Source: Silene latifolia (taxonomy: Eukaryota; Streptophyta; Magnoliopsida; Caryophyllales; Caryophyllaceae). Taken from it: a DNA stretch of 64,000 nt. Shown piece after piece: positions 61,977 to 64,000 of this stretch. The notes beneath the pieces were generated by a model that worked only from the letters and a program-made list of their open reading frames with translations, was not told the DNA's origin and made no database searches. The number at the start of each line of letters is the position of its first letter. Positions within the stretch are counted from its first letter, which is position 1. The stretch covers positions 218,221,735-218,285,734 of the forward strand of contig NC_133534.1 of the NCBI RefSeq assembly GCF_048544455.1, read 5' to 3'. Both the position numbers and the translations under genes were made by a program.

Positions 61977-64000
61977 TAGTGTAGTTGGTCGGGATGACCC
62001 ACCCCCCATTTCCCTTCTTCTTTTAAATCGCGTAAAACAAAGAATAATAACAAAAAAACGCAAAGCGAAATAATCCAACGCCAACCACCATTTCCGCCTC
62101 CTTCAACCTCCGTTATCTCCCTCATTTCTCAACCAAATTTAATGATTCTTGCACCATTGGCTTCCTCTCTTCTTCCTCCTCATTTCTAGGTAAGAAAGTC
62201 TTATTCTTGTTGAATTTTCGAAATGGGCACCTTATTACAAACCCGGTTTTGTGACCCATGTTACTCGTTTTCCTCCCTTTTTAGTTGAAGACTGATGTTA
62301 GGCTCGTGTTTTGGACGTTTTGCTCCGGAATTTGCAAGGATAAAGGTAACGGTGATAGGTTACTCGACAAATGTCGAGAATTTCTGTCTTAGGGGTCGTT
62401 TTTATATGTTCTTTTCTGCTAAAGTTCGATTCTTTAACTATCTCATTGGTATGGTGAATTTTCTGTCTTATTTTACTTTCTGAAATGGACTGTCGGTGTT
62501 GTGTTGGAACCGTGATAGACGGATTTGGGGTTGTCGATTTGAGTGCAGTTTCCGTCTCAAAAGGACGGGTGTTTACAACAAGCGTTTGTCCGGGTTTTGT
62601 CGAGTGTGGCTATGGTAAGGTATGTGGGGTTATCCATGTATAGTCGTGTCTGTTTCCGTCTCGAAATTGCCTTTCATTTCCGTCCGAAAATGCGCACTCT
62701 TTGGGATGCTCTACTCTATTTGATTCCCGGTTTTCTTAGTGTCTTCTCGCCCCTCTTTCCCCCGTATCTCCATGATTAATATCGTCACACATGTACACTT
62801 GATTTTTTCCCGCTTGAAAACCCAGATTTGGGACCATGCTTGCCCCTGTTTTGGGCGCCTGTTTGCAACCCGTTTGGACAGCCGTGAGTGGTGTTTTGGG
62901 TGGTATTTTACAAGTTGTTTAGGGGTTGTGTCAGGCTGGTATTTGGGTGGTAAGAATTCGAGTTGTGGGTAATTGCAATCTATCGAATTTCCGTCTCATA
63001 CATATATAAATACTTGTGCATTTACTCCGTTATTCACCCTTTGATGTTGCAATTTAGAGAAGTTGTGGTGGTTGTGAGGTGATCATGGGGGGCAAGGGCG
63101 GGGAGCTGGCCGTGGGCTGTGGTGTTGGCCACGGCTGGTTGGACGTGGTGTTGGCCACGCTTAGTGACTTGGGTTGGTCACGGTTAAGGGCGAGAGCATA
63201 TCCCTTATTTCCCCTTCTCCCACATTTTTGATAAATTGTGGTCACTAACTTGTTTGGGCTTTACATGAGTAAATTATTGGACTTCACATGATCAAATGCT
63301 TGGGTTTCACATGATCAACTTGTTGGGCTTCACATGGTTTAATAGTTGGATTTTACATGAGTAATATGTTGGGTTTAATATGTCTTGTTGTTGGACTTAA
63401 TGTGACTCAATTATTGGGCTTCTTATAGTTTGTTTATTGGGCTCATAAATGGGTCGTCTGGGCTTGGTCACACTTTATTTCGTAAATTTCACATGACGTA
63501 AATTATTCATTATCACTCTTTATATTTTACTTAACCGGCATGATAAATTATAAAGTGGAATATTTATTTGCATAAGACAAGTATGAGACATTTATTGTTA
63601 ATGGGTTACTTGTGAAGAGTCATACTCTTGATAATGCCTTGTATTGTTCTGTTGTGGGAGTCTTGGTCTTATCGGATATTAGGGGTGAGCTATAAGCCCT
63701 CTAGTTGCGATAAGATCGTTGGGATTAATGTTCCCATCTGTACTTATGGTGAGATGCAAGCCACAAGTATGAATGTGACATTAAAAGATCCCGTGTCATA
63801 TGATGTCTGCATGATCATTCCTATCCTTATTGTGACTCGAGTGCGACATTTTACATTGTGTGACTACTTGACATTCCTCATTTATTTGCCCTCGGACATT
63901 GGGTCACGGTTAGGTGCCATTGTTTCCGAGTTGGGCTATTTTTCCTTCCGCCTCTTCGGACCGGGGGTCACGGTTAGGTGACAAGGTTAGGTGTTCCATG
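61527..64000 (+). repeat. LARD LTR 4 (partial, runs off the window)
   Basis: 2,474 bp visible, starting TGTAACACCC after AACAT. It lacks the 34-bp segment of LTR 2, which falls just inside the window end, so it resembles LTRs 1 and 3 although its position is that of a 5' LTR. Microsatellite at 61880-61969, TATA core at 63003-63011. Confidence 0.9.
61880..61969. repeat. (ATT)n microsatellite in LARD LTR 4
   Basis: About 30 units, followed by a longer ATATATATA run than in the other copies. Confidence 0.95.

Overview
The window is repeat DNA from a flowering plant, probably a eudicot. The grounds are nested Ty3/gypsy-type LTR retrotransposons with initiator-Met-tRNA primer sites, TATA-driven LTRs and a long satellite array. 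I see no host protein-coding gene, no rRNA or tRNA gene and no CRISPR array. I cannot name the species.

Layout. 1-2624 is the 3' end (minus strand) of an Athila/Tat-like Ty3/gypsy element: an LTR to 1337, then non-coding internal sequence running into an assembly gap (2625-3122). 3123-5324 is a frameshifted reverse-transcriptase pseudogene of non-LTR type on the minus strand, cut off by a satellite array. 5325-45827 is a 43-bp satellite with higher-order structure, interrupted by two complete minus-strand LTR elements with perfect 5-bp target duplications. The first (7272-9978, 'element D') is a small element without coding capacity. The second (36414-42516, 'element C') is a CRM-like Ty3/gypsy element with Gag, protease, RT, RNase H and integrase that carries two frame breaks. 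From 45828 to the end lies a tandem nest: a large coding-free LTR element (LARD type, 3.2-kb LTRs, 3.0-kb internal) sits inside a second small minus-strand element ('element B', a relative of D). The B LTR plus LARD unit, 10.74 kb, is repeated in tandem; the first unit is truncated and the third runs off the window.

How the parts relate. C, D and B share an LTR plan: a TATA core, then a run of stem-loops just upstream of the primer-binding site, then Met-tRNA priming, then a short hairpin next to the polypurine tract. C encodes the enzymes; D and B encode nothing and are plausible parasites of a C-like element. The strongest candidate for something undescribed is the stem-loop array. Loops of 13-14 nt are nearly constant (ACAGCCTAGCACA in D, AAGCACTAAGCAAA in B and C, + strand), while the flanking stems differ in sequence but stay complementary. 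That is the covariation expected of a selected RNA structure in the 5' leader. A second covarying hairpin with a GGA-containing loop lies beside the polypurine tract in all five LTR families here.

All comparisons were made by eye; clade names rest on remembered family features and not on a search.
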